From positions 11,536,451 through 11,600,450 of the forward strand of contig OY783213.1 of the NCBI GenBank assembly GCA_963678705.1: a DNA stretch of 64,000 bases. The letters run 5' to 3'. How positions within the stretch are numbered: the first letter of the stretch is position 1; each line of letters starts with the position of its first letter. Source of the DNA: Panorpa germanica (lineage: Eukaryota; Arthropoda; Insecta; Mecoptera; Panorpidae). Below the pieces are notes generated by a model. It did no database searches, had not been told where the DNA came from, and was given only the letters and a program-made list of their open reading frames with translations. Positions 1 through 13,105 of the stretch are shown piece by piece. The position numbers and the translations under genes were made by a program.

Positions 1-34
1 TTAAATTTAAAATTTTTAATGATAAACCGTCAAA

Positions 35-3000
35 ATGAGTGAAGAAGAAAGTGTTATGTACTCTGTAAATATATTTTTTATTTACAGGCTATTTAGTAAA
101 ATGTTCTCTTTTACAATTATGTTTTTTGTTTAACAGCAACTGCAGCCATGGAGCTCAGTAGTAGCTCCACCATGCATGGAGCAGATAAAAGGGCCCCCTA
201 TTCCTACACGGATAGGACAATACTATGACACGCCCAAGCCGCATCCTTGGCGTCCTACACTGGGATATGAAAATATTCAAGTTACACCATTGTAACTAAT
301 GAAATATTTAATTAATATTACTTTTTAAGTGTTTGTCACAATATTTTTATTTTAGCTAGTTTTTAAATTTAATAATTTTTGCTCAATGTTACTCTATTTC
401 CAATACTCAAATATATTTCCTAAATATTTCAAATATTGCATTACAGATAATACTTAGAAGTTTAGTAAACCAAATTTTTTCAAGTAGAAATGAATTTATA
501 CGAAATGAATATTAAGCGAATTCGTATGTAGTTCGTAATGAGTTCAAAGAAAAAACCAAACTTCATGGTGAATTCACTATTGATTCATCTTGGCTTACAA
601 GTTGAATATGTTACATACACTTCATTTTTACAGACCATCTCTTCCTCTCACTGGAGAAATGATGAACCCCTGCTATGCTCCCGAAGGAATGTCAACAGAA
701 CCATTAAAGTTTCCTAACATGGTGACTGGATTCGAACGTAATCCTGGACATGCTGCTAGAGCTGCTTTGTATACTCGCTACACGCCCTACGAGTGGATGC
801 AAAATGCTCTCAGTCTTTACAATGAATCTGATACGAACAGGAATTATTCCGAGAGATTGAGAAGCGATGCAGTCAAAATAATGCGGTAAGTTTGCAATTT
901 ATAGGTTTAATAATTTCTTAAAAGATATCTGCAACCAGTAGTGTTTCAAATATTTGAAAGACCCGAAGTACAGATTAGTTTTGGCAAAGTATATATACGT
1001 ATATGCATAACTGTACATGTTCATTCCTGTTCTACAATACAAGCGTAAATCTTTTGTTGACGTGTCTGAATTTCTGCCAATATGTGTGTTACACTTTTAT
1101 GCTAGTACTTGAAGAATATAGTATTATATTCTTGATAAAGTACGTACTGTTCAATAATTCAGTAATAATTGAAGCAATGCGACCTATTAAAACTGAATAG
1201 TAAAAGTAAAAATTATAAAAATTATGCGCCTGATCAGATTGCTACTATTAATACACAAAAGATTTAATCGTTTTAGATTATTTATATTCGTTTGAGATAC
1301 TCTAACTTAAGTTTAGGTACTGTTGAGTTACTTTTCAGTTCTATTGCATATTGAGTGCTAAAAGAAAAATATTTTCCTTAATTCAGTGAACCTTTTATGT
1401 CAGTCCATGAAAGAGAAAAAGTCTATACTTCCTTGAAACATTATTTCACTAATACTTATTAATTTTTTTCATTGCAAAATATTTGTAGAGAGACAGATGA
1501 AAGAACAACTCAAGGTCAAAGAGATTCTGGAAGACGAATTGGAGAACGAATAACGCTAACAACGTTCTGGAGAAATGAGGTACCGAAAATTCAATTATTG
1601 TTAAATAATAACAGTAAAAAAATCAACATTCTTTAATTAATTGATTCTTTAAAGATATCTCTGGAACGTGAAAAACTCTTAGGTGATATGGAAATTATGC
1701 GGGAAACTAAACGCAGCCTCATAAAGTGTATCCAGGATCTTGAAGCACCTTTACATATTGCGCAAGAATGTCTTTATCATCGTGAAAATCGACTAGGTCG
1801 GTTAAAATTTTATGTATTAATAATTTAGTTAATAATTTTTCTCCGAGAAATTTGTTATGAATTTAAATTGATATTAAATGTTCTTAACTTGGAAATTTTG
1901 GTATGAGTATTATATACTTGTGCAGATTTATACGCAAGCTACGTGATCGTGTTATTTCAGGTATTGACTTGGTTCACGATGAAGTCGAACAAGCTCTGCT
2001 AAAGGAGATAGAAAGTTTACGTCAATGGATGGACAAGTTAAATAAAATGATGGAGCAAATAAAGCTACAAATGATTAACGCAAGGTTATTTGTTTCTTAT
2101 TATTATAATTTAAAAAAAATTGAATTTATATATAAATTTTCTGAAAATATAAATACTATTTCAGGGCATCGCAAAATGAATTGGAAAAAGATGTGAAATT
2201 CAAAGAAGCTGCTTTGGGAATAGATAGCATGTGCCATCAGCTTAACAATACCTCTAGAGGAATTAATTACTATGGCGGCATCGAAAACTATGATGCTTCG
2301 TAAGAGTTCATTTTTAATACTAAATAAAGGTCTTGGAAAACTCTACTGCAAAAGGTCCACTGTATGCTGCACTGTATACAAATCTGTATATGTGTATTCC
2401 TTTTCCACAATATAAGTGCCAATCTTTTGTTGACGACTGTGTTAAACATAGTAGCAATACTTTTGGTAGACACTACAATTCTTGATCTGTTACTCAAAGC
2501 GAATAGCACTTCGAATCCTTTGTTACATAAGTACAAGTTCCTTCAAACTATGTCAAATTTTTGTAATAGAAAACGAATTGCACGACGTCAGCTAGACATT
2601 TTACAAAATAGTTTCCTGCATTGATATTTATTAAATTTCAGGGTAATGAGCCTAAAGGCGTGGGCTGAGAATACAAGTCTTTCGGTACAAAAGGCTCAGT
2701 CAGAAAGAGCTCATGCAGCACAAATCCGTACGGATGCTGAAAATCTTATCAACATGTGTGCCACAGCTATATGGGATGCATGGAGCAGCACCAATAATGC
2801 GATGGCCAGAAGATCATCTGAGCTGCTGGAAGCCAAAAACCGATTGCAGATGCATTTACATAAGGTGATAAAAGTTAAAAATAAATTAGATGGCAGTGTG
2901 GCCGAGAGCGTTAAGTCTTTGGGTTCGTTTCCCAGATCAGCGTTATATATTCTGAATGTTATTGAAATTATATATTGTTTTTAGATCCAAAATGAAATAT

Positions 3001-3432
3001 TCGATATTGAAAAGCAAATAGAATTGTTACGGAAGTCAATAACAGATAAAGCTGTGTCAATGAAGGTTGCTCAAACTAGGCTGGAGGCAAGAACACATCG
3101 ACCTGTTCCTGAATTATGCAACGATGAAGCTCAAAAAAGGTGCATAATACTATACATAACGTGCCTTTCAATTTTTACATGTTCAAATATAATTTATACG
3201 AGCACCATTTCATAATTACAGATTAGTGAAAGAAGTTCGTGATATGCAATTATCTGTAGAGCAACTGCACCGGAAATTGCAAGAAACTGAAGCACAGCAA
3301 CAACAACTATTAAAAACCAGAGCTAATTTAGAAACGGATTTGCAAAATAAAGTAAACGCATTATTTATTGACCGCGAAAAATGTTTAGGAATGCGTCGTG
3401 CTTTCCCACTTACAGCAACAATTAAATATTAA
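35..3432 (+). CDS. Tektin (tektin-3-like), complete 10-exon gene
   Basis: Tektins are coiled-coil filament proteins bound to the inside of axonemal doublet microtubules in cilia and sperm flagella. Exons: 35-64, 137-291, 634-885, 1489-1579, 1655-1796, 1961-2084, 2165-2299, 2642-2864, 2985-3139, 3222-3432; these give 505 residues, close to the usual size. All introns are GT-AG and phases close exactly. For example, exon 2 would read a stop at 293-295 but splices at 292, and TT+A restores leucine. Family landmarks in order: HPWRPTLGYE near the N-terminus, RYTPYEWM, a central GIDLVHDEVEQALL block, then a variant of the tektin signature nonapeptide region, RPVPELCNDEAQKR, and a C-terminal ALFIDREKCLGMRRAFP. 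The ATG at 35 is inferred: it opens a 10-codon exon with a good donor. Another first exon upstream of the window cannot be excluded. Assignment to tektin-3 rather than another tektin is from motif similarity only. Confidence 0.92.
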
Positions 3433-5212
3433 AGTAGGTATCCCGCACACAAATCTAGCAATGCTTCGCTTCGTAGACTTCCAGAAATTTAGACTTTAGA
3501 TCATTTGAATTCAAGAAATATTTTATTTCATAATTACCTTTGTTAGTATTTGTTTGTTAAAATTTATAAATGTTATAATAAAAAATTTGTTTATAATTAA
3601 ACAACAGTGTTACATTTTATCAAAAAGATACCATTTCTGCAACTCATCTACACTAAGCAAATTCTATTACATGTTAAATTAAGTAAATTACGAAGTCATG
3701 TAAACTGATTACAACCTAATGTTAGTTACATAATTTAAAATACCACATGTTATAAGAATATACAGACTTGGCTATTCACTAAATTTAGTGTTTGAAGAGT
3801 TAAGCTGACCATCATATCTTAATGTATATGGTACATAATTGTTACGTTTATCTTTATATAATACAAATAACATATATTATAAAAGAAAACTAGAAAAAAT
3901 GTTAGCCAATAATTGTCGCTAAAATCATTTTATTCATATATTGCATATATACATGATTAAATTTGATAAGAGGTTCTCAAAAACAATACATGCAATGAGT
4001 TGAAGAAATAAATAATTTAATACGATATGAATTTATTTACATAATATTTACAACCCACTACCTAAATCGTTACAACAAGAAAAAATTAATTATGTTTATA
4101 AGAGTAATTAATGTGTGTTAATTTTGTGAGTACTACTTCAGTAGAAATTTGTTCGGAATTTTTAACACATTACTTGCTTTTTATAAGGCTTCTTTTATTA
4201 ATAATAACTTAAAATTATTTGATAATAAAGTGTCATTATAATGCTTATAATAAAAATTAAGTTCGTCCCAAAATTATACACATTTCATGTTGAAGATCTT
4301 AACTAAAAAAGAAGGGAGTGACGACATTGCATTAATAATTCGCTTAGTGCTGTATACAGATGATTTTTGCTTCCTATAATAGAACTATTATAAAAATTTG
4401 AATGAAATATTTGTAACTATCTACAATTTGAACTACTTTTTATATATTGCCATAGACAATTTTCTGTAACAATTCAAAAGCTTTATTTATTACACAAAAA
4501 GATCTTGTAACATTATAGATTGCCGAATTTTATTCTGACACATTTCGACCAAATATAATACGATTAAATTTGGACTTTTACAATACATTTGTCTTGTTTA
4601 GACCAATTGGACTATGTATAAAAATATATATTTATTGGCTTTCGGTAAGAATTGATTGTGGACAAACAGTATTAGTCTCGTTAGTCTTGAACCAATCTGC
4701 TATATAGATAAATTGGACAATAAGGAATGGAATACAAGGTAGCATTATATTCTTAACGTTTTCCCATAATATAGTATCACAATGATTAAAATATCAAATC
4801 GACATTTATCATATTATAATTTTCAACAATTAAGAATGATATTTAAAATATATTATCATACATATACAGGATGTTCAATAAATATAGGTATTACATATAC
4901 AAAGCTAAATGTATCCTACAAAAAATAATAACATTCCTTACAAACATGAAAAATAACCTTGGTCAATTATCATTGAGCATAAAAAAAATTAAAAAATAAA
5001 TCAAATTAAAAAATGAGTATAAAAGATGGTTTGAATTAACAATTAGTAGATATAAACTACCTACAAAAATGGTATTTATGCTTATTTTATGAATAAAAAA
5101 TACAAAGTATACAAAAAAGAAAAAAAACTCATATTAAAATGAATTATAGTGGCGGCATATGGTTTCAAAATATCCATTTAAAATAATATAAAAATCTTTT
5201 AATATATAAATT
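3433..5212. other. Intergenic: tektin 3' end and AUP1 3' flank (convergent)
   Basis: About 1.8 kb of AT-rich sequence between the convergent stop codons of the tektin and AUP1 genes. It should hold both 3' UTRs. I see no conserved coding exon, RNA gene or transposon end. A canonical AATAAA lies at 3577-3582, 145 nt after the tektin stop. Confidence 0.6.
3577..3582 (+). terminator. Probable polyadenylation signal of the tektin gene
   Basis: Canonical AATAAA hexamer in an AT-rich tract, 145 nt downstream of the tektin stop codon. It is the first such hexamer after the stop that I noticed. The cleavage site itself cannot be read from sequence. Confidence 0.4.
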
Positions 5213-6825
5213 TTAACAATGGTTCGCAACAGCATGCAACCCGTGCTTATTGATGTACCGTTCTCTTGCTTCACGGATCAATTTTTCTTTTCGTTCTTGG
5301 AAGCTTAGTCGGTCAGATGAAAATGTAGTTGCCAACATTTTTGCAGACATTCTTGCAGAATTCTGACTTGATGTACTTGGAGGCGTTGGACTTTCCGGAA
5401 CATATGTCACTCTACCCTCTAATATATTACCAAGTGTTACATCTACATCGCGAGTTCTAACTGAAATAGCAGATTGAACGATTCAAATAGATTTAGTAAA
5501 ACTTGTTTTTGTTGACATGTATAAAACTTACATAAATCTTTAATAATAACATTTAATGGTACTGCTGGTAAAACTTCTTTAACCTGATAAGCCATTCTTT
5601 CTAATTCAGGACTGGCTGTTCGAGGTCTTGGTGTATTTTGTTCTACAATCCAACGTTTCTCAAATTCTGCAGCATCCTGTGCTGTATAATTAGTCTGAGC
5701 TATTTCTAATTCTTTAGCGATAGCAGCAGCAACATTTTTCCTAAAACTAGCAGTTGGAGAAGAATCCAAAGTAATCAAATTCGTGGACGAGATGGGAGAA
5801 AGGTAAGTAATACTATATTTTGTATATGGAGTAAAAAGCATCCAAAACGTATTCCAATTGCGATTAGATCCCAATGCTGTTGTAGTGAGTTGACAAAAGT
5901 ATGGTCGACTAACACCTAGAAAATGTGATAAGAATTAGTGCCCCATGTTAAAATATAACACTGTTATTAGTTACATAATTATAGGTTGAATTTCTTACGA
6001 AGAGCTACAGGTTGTATAGTTTCTCCTAATGTAAAGGGCCACTCTGCAAATTCCAATAGAGCAGTGCCATTTGTAGGAATTCCTTCTGGCATTATAGCAA
6101 CAATTCCAGGTTCCTCCGGTTGTGCATTAGAGACTTGCCGTGATTGTCCAATATTTTGGTTTGGTTTGAGCAAGTGTTTTGTGCAGTTAGTAATGTTACC
6201 AAATGGTGCGTAGTTTTTTAAACCCATAGCCTGAAGCAATGCTACAGGAAAATCCCATTTACAAGGCTATAAATGATAAAATATTAAAATAAGAATAACC
6301 TTTTCAACATGTTCTTTTATGAACTTACTGTTACACTTCCCGTAGCCAAATGTATAGCTAGATGATCCCATGTTGAAATACTATTGCTTATTAATAATCG
6401 AGAAGATTTATCTCGTACTGACTTATTTACTTCTTTATATGATACACCTAAAATATTTACCGTTGTATATTATTATTATAAATATATGTATAAACAACAA
6501 AGTATTTAGAGTTTACCTAAAGCGCCACATATTCCTCTTGAGCAAATCGTTCTCAAAGTATGTGTATTTGGCAATATTTGAGACATCAAATAAACTATTA
6601 TAATAATAAAGAATCTTACAGCAGCTATAATAATCCCTACAGGAAAATATGTCATAGCATATAAGAAACTAGTGGAATCCTCTGGAAACCTAAATTTTTA
6701 ATGACAGGTGTTAAGACATTCTAAAAAAACTAACCTATTTTGCCACTTATTTTTATACGTCAAAATAATATCTCTAAAAATTACCTTTTACTATGGAATA
6801 ATTTTCTTATATCTACGTCAGCCAT
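5213..6825 (-). CDS. AUP1: AUP1-like lipid-droplet/ER protein, complete 6-exon gene
   Basis: AUP1 inserts by a hydrophobic hairpin into ER and lipid-droplet membranes and recruits the E2 enzyme UBE2G2 for ER-associated degradation. Exons on the minus strand: 6825-6785, 6689-6517, 6447-6329, 6266-5999, 5915-5532, 5460-5213; 410 residues, the human length. Order seen: hydrophobic hairpin at about residues 22-53 with a central proline; acyltransferase-like domain with LLISNSISTWDH (about 89-100) and TNGTALLEFAEWPF; a CUE domain around VKEVLPAVPLNVII (about 306-343); and a C-terminal E2-binding-like helix RLSFQERKEKLIREARERY. The acyltransferase NHx4D box reads N93-S-x4-D99, so the catalytic histidine is absent. 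The start is the ATG at 6825, which opens the LFHSKRFPEDS block that aligns with the vertebrate N-terminus. USB1 lies 292 bp upstream on the same strand. Confidence 0.93.
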
Positions 6826-7117
6826 TTTCACAAAACAAATAATTTTTACTTATAAGAATACACTCACTTATATATTTTATAAAATTAATTTAGGAAATTG
6901 CGATTTATAGATTCCGTTTTTATAATTTTGTCATTCTCAAAGTTCAATGCTTTTTACCAACATTCACCAACCTGTTTTATTTATTTTTTTTATATACGAT
7001 CTGCCTTCTAGCGGGAAATGTAGACGATTCAAAAATGTTTATGTGAGTAATATGTAACACAAAAATAAAATGTTGCATATATAAATATTTTTTAATGTTA
7101 CTTATTTAAAATACTAA

Positions 7118-8657
7118 TTATGTTAAGAAAGTATAGATTTTATTTCCTGTTTTACAAATTATCTTATTAACATTGAAGTCTAAGCTAATTGATTTGAATT
7201 GTAAATTATCACTGCTTCTTGAAGATAATACTTCCCGAAGTTCTGGTAGTAGAGCTTGCAATTCTAAGTATTTATTTCCAACACACCATAATATACTCAT
7301 GTGAAAAGAAGGATTCTAAAAATAATTTGTTCATGTAATATATTTACAAACACATATTAGTTATTAATAGCATAGTTTCAATGTCAGTAATCATTTCATT
7401 TTTGCGAACAGATGAGTCGCCAAGAATAAAAATAACATTAAATGTAAAATGTCCTGTTTACCTTATAAAATAATGGCAATTTAAATTCTTCTAGACTGCT
7501 ATCTATTACTTTTACCAAATTTTTTAAATAACTTGTCCCAGATGTGACTTTAATACCTAAAAACGTCCTAGTTTTTTCTTCATTGCAGTAAACTCCTAGA
7601 TCATCAAGGTGTAAATGGAAACTAAAAGAAACCATCGAATGCAATCAGAAAAATATATTACACAATTAAAATAAATTTTAATAATGTTTAAACTTTTACC
7701 TTTTGAAATTACCTATATTGCTTCTAAGTGTTTGTATAAAAGATTCAATGCAGTGATGTCTTAGTACAAATGTTTTACTTAAACTAATATGAAAATCATC
7801 TACTACAGACAAATATGAACACCGCTCTTGAATTTGATTGACTAATGTATCACAAAGGGCGTTACTTTCATCTGGAATATTAAGATACATTAAAAAATTT
7901 AAACATAAAATGATATTTATGAACATAATTAATATATTAATAACGTAAAAGCGAAACCTTGTAATATTTAATGTAAAGAGTCTTATTTTATAGCTATTCT
8001 AAGCCTTTAATGATTAAAAAGGGCTTCTTAATATGTTGTAATCCTTAAAATGCTGTTCTTATGAAGTTTTATGAGTATGCTAATGCAGAAATGGATAAAA
8101 TAGGTACACAAAACCAGTAAAATAGATAACACAACAAAATAGGTTGTGTATTAGGTAAAATCGTTTATGTAAACAGTAGATTTTTTTACGGGGGATAAAC
8201 CTTAAATACTTGTAACTATGCAGCGGGATCCCATTCCAATTCAATTTAATTTTATACTAATTCTAATAAATTGTAGAGTTAATTTTATACTTCTCACAAG
8301 GAATATAAACGTATGTAGCCCAGTTTCCACGTTCATGGGCAAATGATCGAATTCTACCTTCATGAAGAGAAGGATTATCTAAATCGGGACCATCTTCGGT
8401 TTTATTTGATTTAAATAAGTTCGGCAAAGGTAGTCTGAAATAATAAGAACAGAATTATTAAATATTTAAAAACCACAATACTAAAATATTTCATTTTATA
8501 AATATTGTTCCTACAAAGTCTTTTCATTCTCTTTTTTAACCTTCTTAGAAATTGTTTCTTCATAGTCATCTATTTTTCTCTTTTGTCCCCTATCTTCATC
8601 GCTGCTTTGATCGCTCTCTTCCGAATCGTATGCGCACAAGAGACCAAGTGAAGTCAT
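7118..8657 (-). CDS. USB1: USB1-like U6 snRNA 3' phosphodiesterase, complete 5-exon gene
   Basis: USB1 is a 2H-family 3'-5' exoribonuclease that trims the oligo-U tail of U6 snRNA and leaves a terminal phosphate; it acts in the nucleus. Exons on the minus strand: 8657-8515, 8434-8298, 7871-7700, 7621-7462, 7315-7118; 269 residues, against 265 in human. Both catalytic HxS motifs are intact: H121-I-S123 in [16 protein letters not shown] and H209-M-S211 in [14 protein letters not shown]. Other landmarks are [20 protein letters not shown] before the first motif, [15 protein letters not shown], and the C-terminal [12 protein letters not shown]. The N-terminus (about residues 8-50) is acidic then lysine-rich, as in other family members, and looks disordered. 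Phases close at all four introns, including T+AT rebuilding the tyrosine of IPYE. The start is the ATG at 8657. Confidence 0.93.
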
Positions 8658-9617
8658 GGAAATCTTAAAACAAAAATAACAAAATTTAAATAAATAACTA
8701 TATTAAAATATTCAGTATTCATATTTTTTAAAATCAAATTCCAAAACAAACTCCTATGAGAGATTTAATACTAGAAAGGGAAATATACTGTCGTGAATCG
8801 GTTCTCAATGGTTAAGAAAGAACTTTTGAGCCTATTTATTTATGTCATCAACCTCTTCGCACGCATAAGTACACGAATGTGCTTCTTATAAATTGGGTTC
8901 CATTAATTAATCATTTTGCTTATTTTTTTTCTACTGATAATTTAAAATGAGGTTAATTATATATTTACTAGTCAATAAAAATGTTATATGTTTTATTACT
9001 GTGTAAGTTTATTAATCATAGTTTCTAGGTCTTGACTTCACTTTTACAAATTCATTGTGTGACCGCAAGGATCGCTGCTCGATTAATATTGATATTTTAT
9101 GCCCAAGAAAGGAAGAGATGAATGATGTAGAAAGAGATTTCACCTCCGTAAAATTGTTCAGAATGATAGACCACTTTGTAAGACCGTCCATTTTAACCCT
9201 AAAATCTATAGTTAAGATTAAATTACATGAGAAATATTAATGTGTATTAATATATTATCTAAAACATTCATAGTATTAATGGTAATCATTTAATACAATT
9301 TAGATAATTGGTGGCAAATTACTCTTCTTATCGCAGCAGTAAAAGAAATTATAATTACATTGAAAGAAAAACAGAAAACTTGTGTTAATACTAGACCAAG
9401 ATATTAGAAACATCGCATGACATCAATATTTTAGTAGAACGGAGTAACTCACAATACGGTTGTAAAAATAGATGCCTGCAGACCCGGCGCAGAAACTATC
9501 TACCTAATAAATATTGTAATTTAAATATTTAGAGTAAATTTATTTTCAAATATATAAATTTTAATCAAACGGTTAACACGATTTGTTGCTCTTATATGTT
9601 ATAAACTGTAAATGATA
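8658..9617. other. Upstream region of USB1; no gene seen
   Basis: AT-rich stretch between the USB1 start codon and the first MITE. The promoter and 5' UTR of USB1 should lie at its left end. An open frame near 9055-9240 has no recognisable motif or splice context and I do not call it. Confidence 0.5.
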
Positions 9618-10243
9618 ATGGGCTTGTGTTCTCATTTTTTAGTGGTCGATTTTTCAATTGTTGATTGAAATTGATGTTAATAAATGTGTATTGGCGTGTC
9701 TATTTTATTAAATATCTAAATATTGACGGAGATATAGCAATTAAAAATTTGAATTGTAGTTTTAGCGCTAGAAATGGTCGCCCATCTTTGTATGACATGA
9801 AATGCATTTTAACGTTAGTTATTTGTAGGTCAGTGTTGTGGTTATGTTTTGTAGCTGTTGGTACTCAAATAATCAAGTCAAGTCAAAGAATAATAAGTTT
9901 TTACTTTATTTAACCCTGTTAAGGCAGACATAATATTGAAATTTTATTCTTCCTTGAAATAACTGTAAATAGTATTTGATATTTTGATATATAAATACAT
10001 ATAGCAGAGATTTATGATCTGTAAGGTTGGTAACCTTACACAAGGATTGTGATGTCACATGCACTTGGAATGTGTTTGAATCCCTTTAATAATTAAAGAG
10101 ACAAAATGACTTTTTTAATTGTTAACATCTTTTAACATATAAGGAGTTATTAAAAAATAATTGAACATTTGAGGTTCTAGTAACCCACTTTATCAATATA
10201 TAGTACAGTTTTATAGAAATTAAGACATAGGACACAAGCCCAT
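9618..10243 (+). mobile_element. MITE family 1, copy 1 (internally deleted)
   Basis: Begins ATGGGCTTGTGT and ends GGACACAAGCCCAT, so it has a terminal inverted repeat of about 14 bp. It is flanked by TA on both sides; equally, GGGC...GCCC can be read as flanked by an AT duplication. The best full copies of this family are about 703-705 bp; this one is 626 bp and lacks a mid-right segment around AACTTGTCAGAGTTCTGTC. It has no coding capacity and looks like a non-autonomous DNA-transposon derivative. Confidence 0.85.
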
Positions 10244-10853
10244 TACAAAGAAAACTAAAAATACTAACTTAAAAAAATCTTTACCTCTATCTATTTAAAT
10301 TTAGATATTAATGTAAAAGTCATTTAATATGCATTTCAAGTATTTGACTACGTGACCAGACTATAATGTCAGTAACTACAATTGGTCAAATACCAGCAGT
10401 CATTGATAAATACGAGAAAATGTTGGTTTTATGGCATCATTTTGTGGTATAATTTATAACGACAATATCAAGGAAATTTACTAAACACTTTTTGTAATAA
10501 CTGAACCTTCATCCGGTCCTGACTTTTGACGTTAATAAAACCTTTGCGTGTTTCTTAGACATGTCAGAATTTGCGTTGTTCTTGGTTTCCATATAACAAT
10601 AGAGCCTGTACTATTTGAAGACATGCAATCCCACAAGCGCCTGTAAAATGTTGGAATTGATTTTTAAGAAATTCATAGCTATCTAGCAAATTAATATTAA
10701 TGGAGTGAAAATCTAGCAGAGTATAATGTCATGGTAAAATTAACTTAAAAAAAATGTAATAGAGACATATTTGAGTAACGTGACATAATAATCTTGATGT
10801 TCAATAATGGGATGAGTAGTTTCAATATTCTGAATTGAGATAAAATACAGCAA
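10244..10853. other. Spacer between two inverted MITE copies
   Basis: AT-rich non-coding sequence lying between copies 1 and 2 of MITE family 1, which face in opposite directions. No ORF, RNA gene or further repeat was recognised. Confidence 0.45.
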
Positions 10854-11556
10854 ATGGGCTTCTGTCCTATGTCTTAATTTCTATAAAAGTGTACTATATA
10901 CTGATAAAGTTGGTTACTAGAACCTCAAATGTTCAATTATTTTTTAATAACTCCTTATATGTTAGGAGATATTAACAATTAAAATAGTCATTTCTTCTCT
11001 TTAATTATTAAAGGGATTCAACGTTGGACAACATTCCAACTGCATGTGACATCACAGCCGCTATTTGCTATCTCTTTTATACAACAGAGCGTAAAAGAGA
11101 TATATTCTTGACAGAACTCTGACAAGTTTACAGGTTACCAACCTTACAGCTAATAAATCTCTGCTATATGTATTTATATATCAAAATATCAAATATTATT
11201 TAAAGCTATTTCAAGGAATAATAAAATTTCAATATTACGTCTGCCGTAACAGGGTTAAATAAAATAAAAATTTATTATTCTTTGACTTGACTTGAATATT
11301 TCGACTACCAACAGCTACAAAACATTACCACAGCACTGGCCTACTCAACAAATAACTGACGTTAAAATGCATTCCACGTCATACAAATATGGCCGACCAT
11401 TTCTAGCGGTAAAACTACAATTCAAATGTTTAATTGCTATATTTCCGTCAACATTTAGATATTTAATAAATTAGACACGCCAATATACATTTATTAACAT
11501 CAATTTCAATCAACAATTGGAAAAATGACCACTAAAAGATGAGGACACAAGCCCAT
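10854..11556 (-). mobile_element. MITE family 1, copy 2 (near full length)
   Basis: A 703-bp copy in reverse orientation to copy 1. It starts ATGGGCTTCTGTCCTATG and ends GAGGACACAAGCCCAT, and keeps the middle segment absent from copy 1 (GAGCGTAAAAGAGATATATT region). Flanks are AA|ATGGGC and GCCCAT|TG, so no TA duplication is visible. This weakens a simple mariner-type assignment. Confidence 0.85.
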
Positions 11557-11892
11557 TGTTCAATTACAATTCATACCATTTAACACAGTTTCGCGTTAAG
11601 TGTATAGTTAGAAAATAGGGGCTAAGGGTCAACAACATTAGAAATGACCACGTGGGCTCTAAAGCGAAAGCGATAAGACTAAGTAAATCACGAACGGTAC
11701 AGTTCCGGTTGCAAGAAAACCTACAATGGATGTCAAATGTTGGTTAAGCTGTATAGAAATACGAGTATTGAAAGAAATTTATTGCCATCAACAGAAGCTT
11801 TCTGATTAGGTCACAGATTAGGTAGAAATGGCTGAACTAATTAAAATATACTACAAATAGGAACAAAATAAAGATAGCGGATATTTATTCTA

Positions 11893-12289
11893 TATAGCTA
11901 CACCTTTTGTTTTAAATCTTATAAAAAAACTATTGCCCTTTCGTATATTTTCTGGCGCTTTTAATATAGTAAAAACATGTACAAATCCTACATAATATAC
12001 ATTATACCATTTTTTATTAAAAAATGGACAGTATTTATGCTTAAAGTTGATCAATAAATGTAAAATATGACGCCATTTTCATTTATATATGGAACACTGT
12101 CATATTTTTTCTAACCTCAAATTTGAAATTTTAACTTTAACCATTAATATTATTTTTTCCTAAATAAAAAATGGTATAATGTATATTACGTAAGATTTGT
12201 ACATGTTTTTAGTATACAACAAATGCCATAAAACATACAAAAATGCAGTAGTTCTTTTATAAGATTCAAAACAAAAGGTGTAGCTATAT
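11893..12289. mobile_element. Palindromic TIR element (MITE), about 395 bp
   Basis: The ends are long inverted repeats: ATAGCTACACCTTTTGTTTT on the left matches AAACAAAAGGTGTAGCTAT on the right. A second inverted pair further in (ACATGTACAAATC...GATTTGTACATGT, with ATACATTATACCATTTTTTA and its complement) continues the pairing. Both edges carry TATA, compatible with TA target duplication. The centre (about 12030-12165) is not paired and has no coding capacity. Confidence 0.75.
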
Positions 12290-12750
12290 CGAATAATGAC
12301 CCAAGTGGCACAAGTGGAGATGCTCCTTAGCTGCAAGAATAGAATCCAGCGTGTAAAAACAACACCTTGTATATTTCATCACCCATACCTGTGTTTGTAT
12401 TTCAAACTTTAGGGAATATTATAAGTTGAAAGTTCAACGGCATAAGTCATCGACCTGCTGGACACGGGATAGAGAGAATGGGAATATATTACAGGAATTA
12501 GGGTAAGTAGTATACGGAAACAGGAACTGCTTAGAGGAAAATGACCGCAAGGGTGGAACTTCTATGTAATTATGAATTCACCTCTTTGAGATATTTGTTT
12601 TATGAAGCAATAGATTTCTAGGAATTAAAGTTATATATAATTTTATAAATGTACGGGAAATTATTTATTTATGTTAGAGAAATCTGTTTAGTTAGAACTT
12701 TGATATATCATGTCCCCCTTAAACGTTTTATTCTTTTGAACCTTATTGGA
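12290..12750. other. Non-coding spacer
   Basis: Sequence between the palindromic element and MITE copy 3. No coding exon, RNA gene or repeat end was recognised. Confidence 0.4.
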
Positions 12751-13105
12751 ATGGGCTTGTGTCCTTATTTTTAGTGGTCGATTTTTCAATTGTTTATTGA
12801 AATTGATGTTAATAAATGTGTATTGGCGTGTCTATTTTATTAAATATCTAAATGTGACGAAGATATAGTAATTAAAAATTTGAATTGTAGTTTTAGCGCT
12901 AGAAATGGTCGGCTATTTGTATGATGTGAAATGCATTTTAACGTCAGTTACTTGTTGAGTAGGTCAGTGCTGTGGTAATGTTTTGTAGCTGTTGGTAGTC
13001 AAATAATCAAGTCAAATCAAAGAATAATAAGTTTTTATTTTATTTAACCCTGCTAAGGCAGACATAATATTGAAATTTTATTATTCCTTGAAATATCTGT
13101 AAATA

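Noticed and set aside
293-295. In-frame stop after VTPL, suggesting a short gene ending at 295
   Set aside because: A GTAACT donor at 292 splices in exact phase to 634 and produces a continuous tektin sequence.
9665-9913. 82-codon frame in the first MITE
   Set aside because: It lies wholly within a MITE copy; other copies do not preserve the frame.
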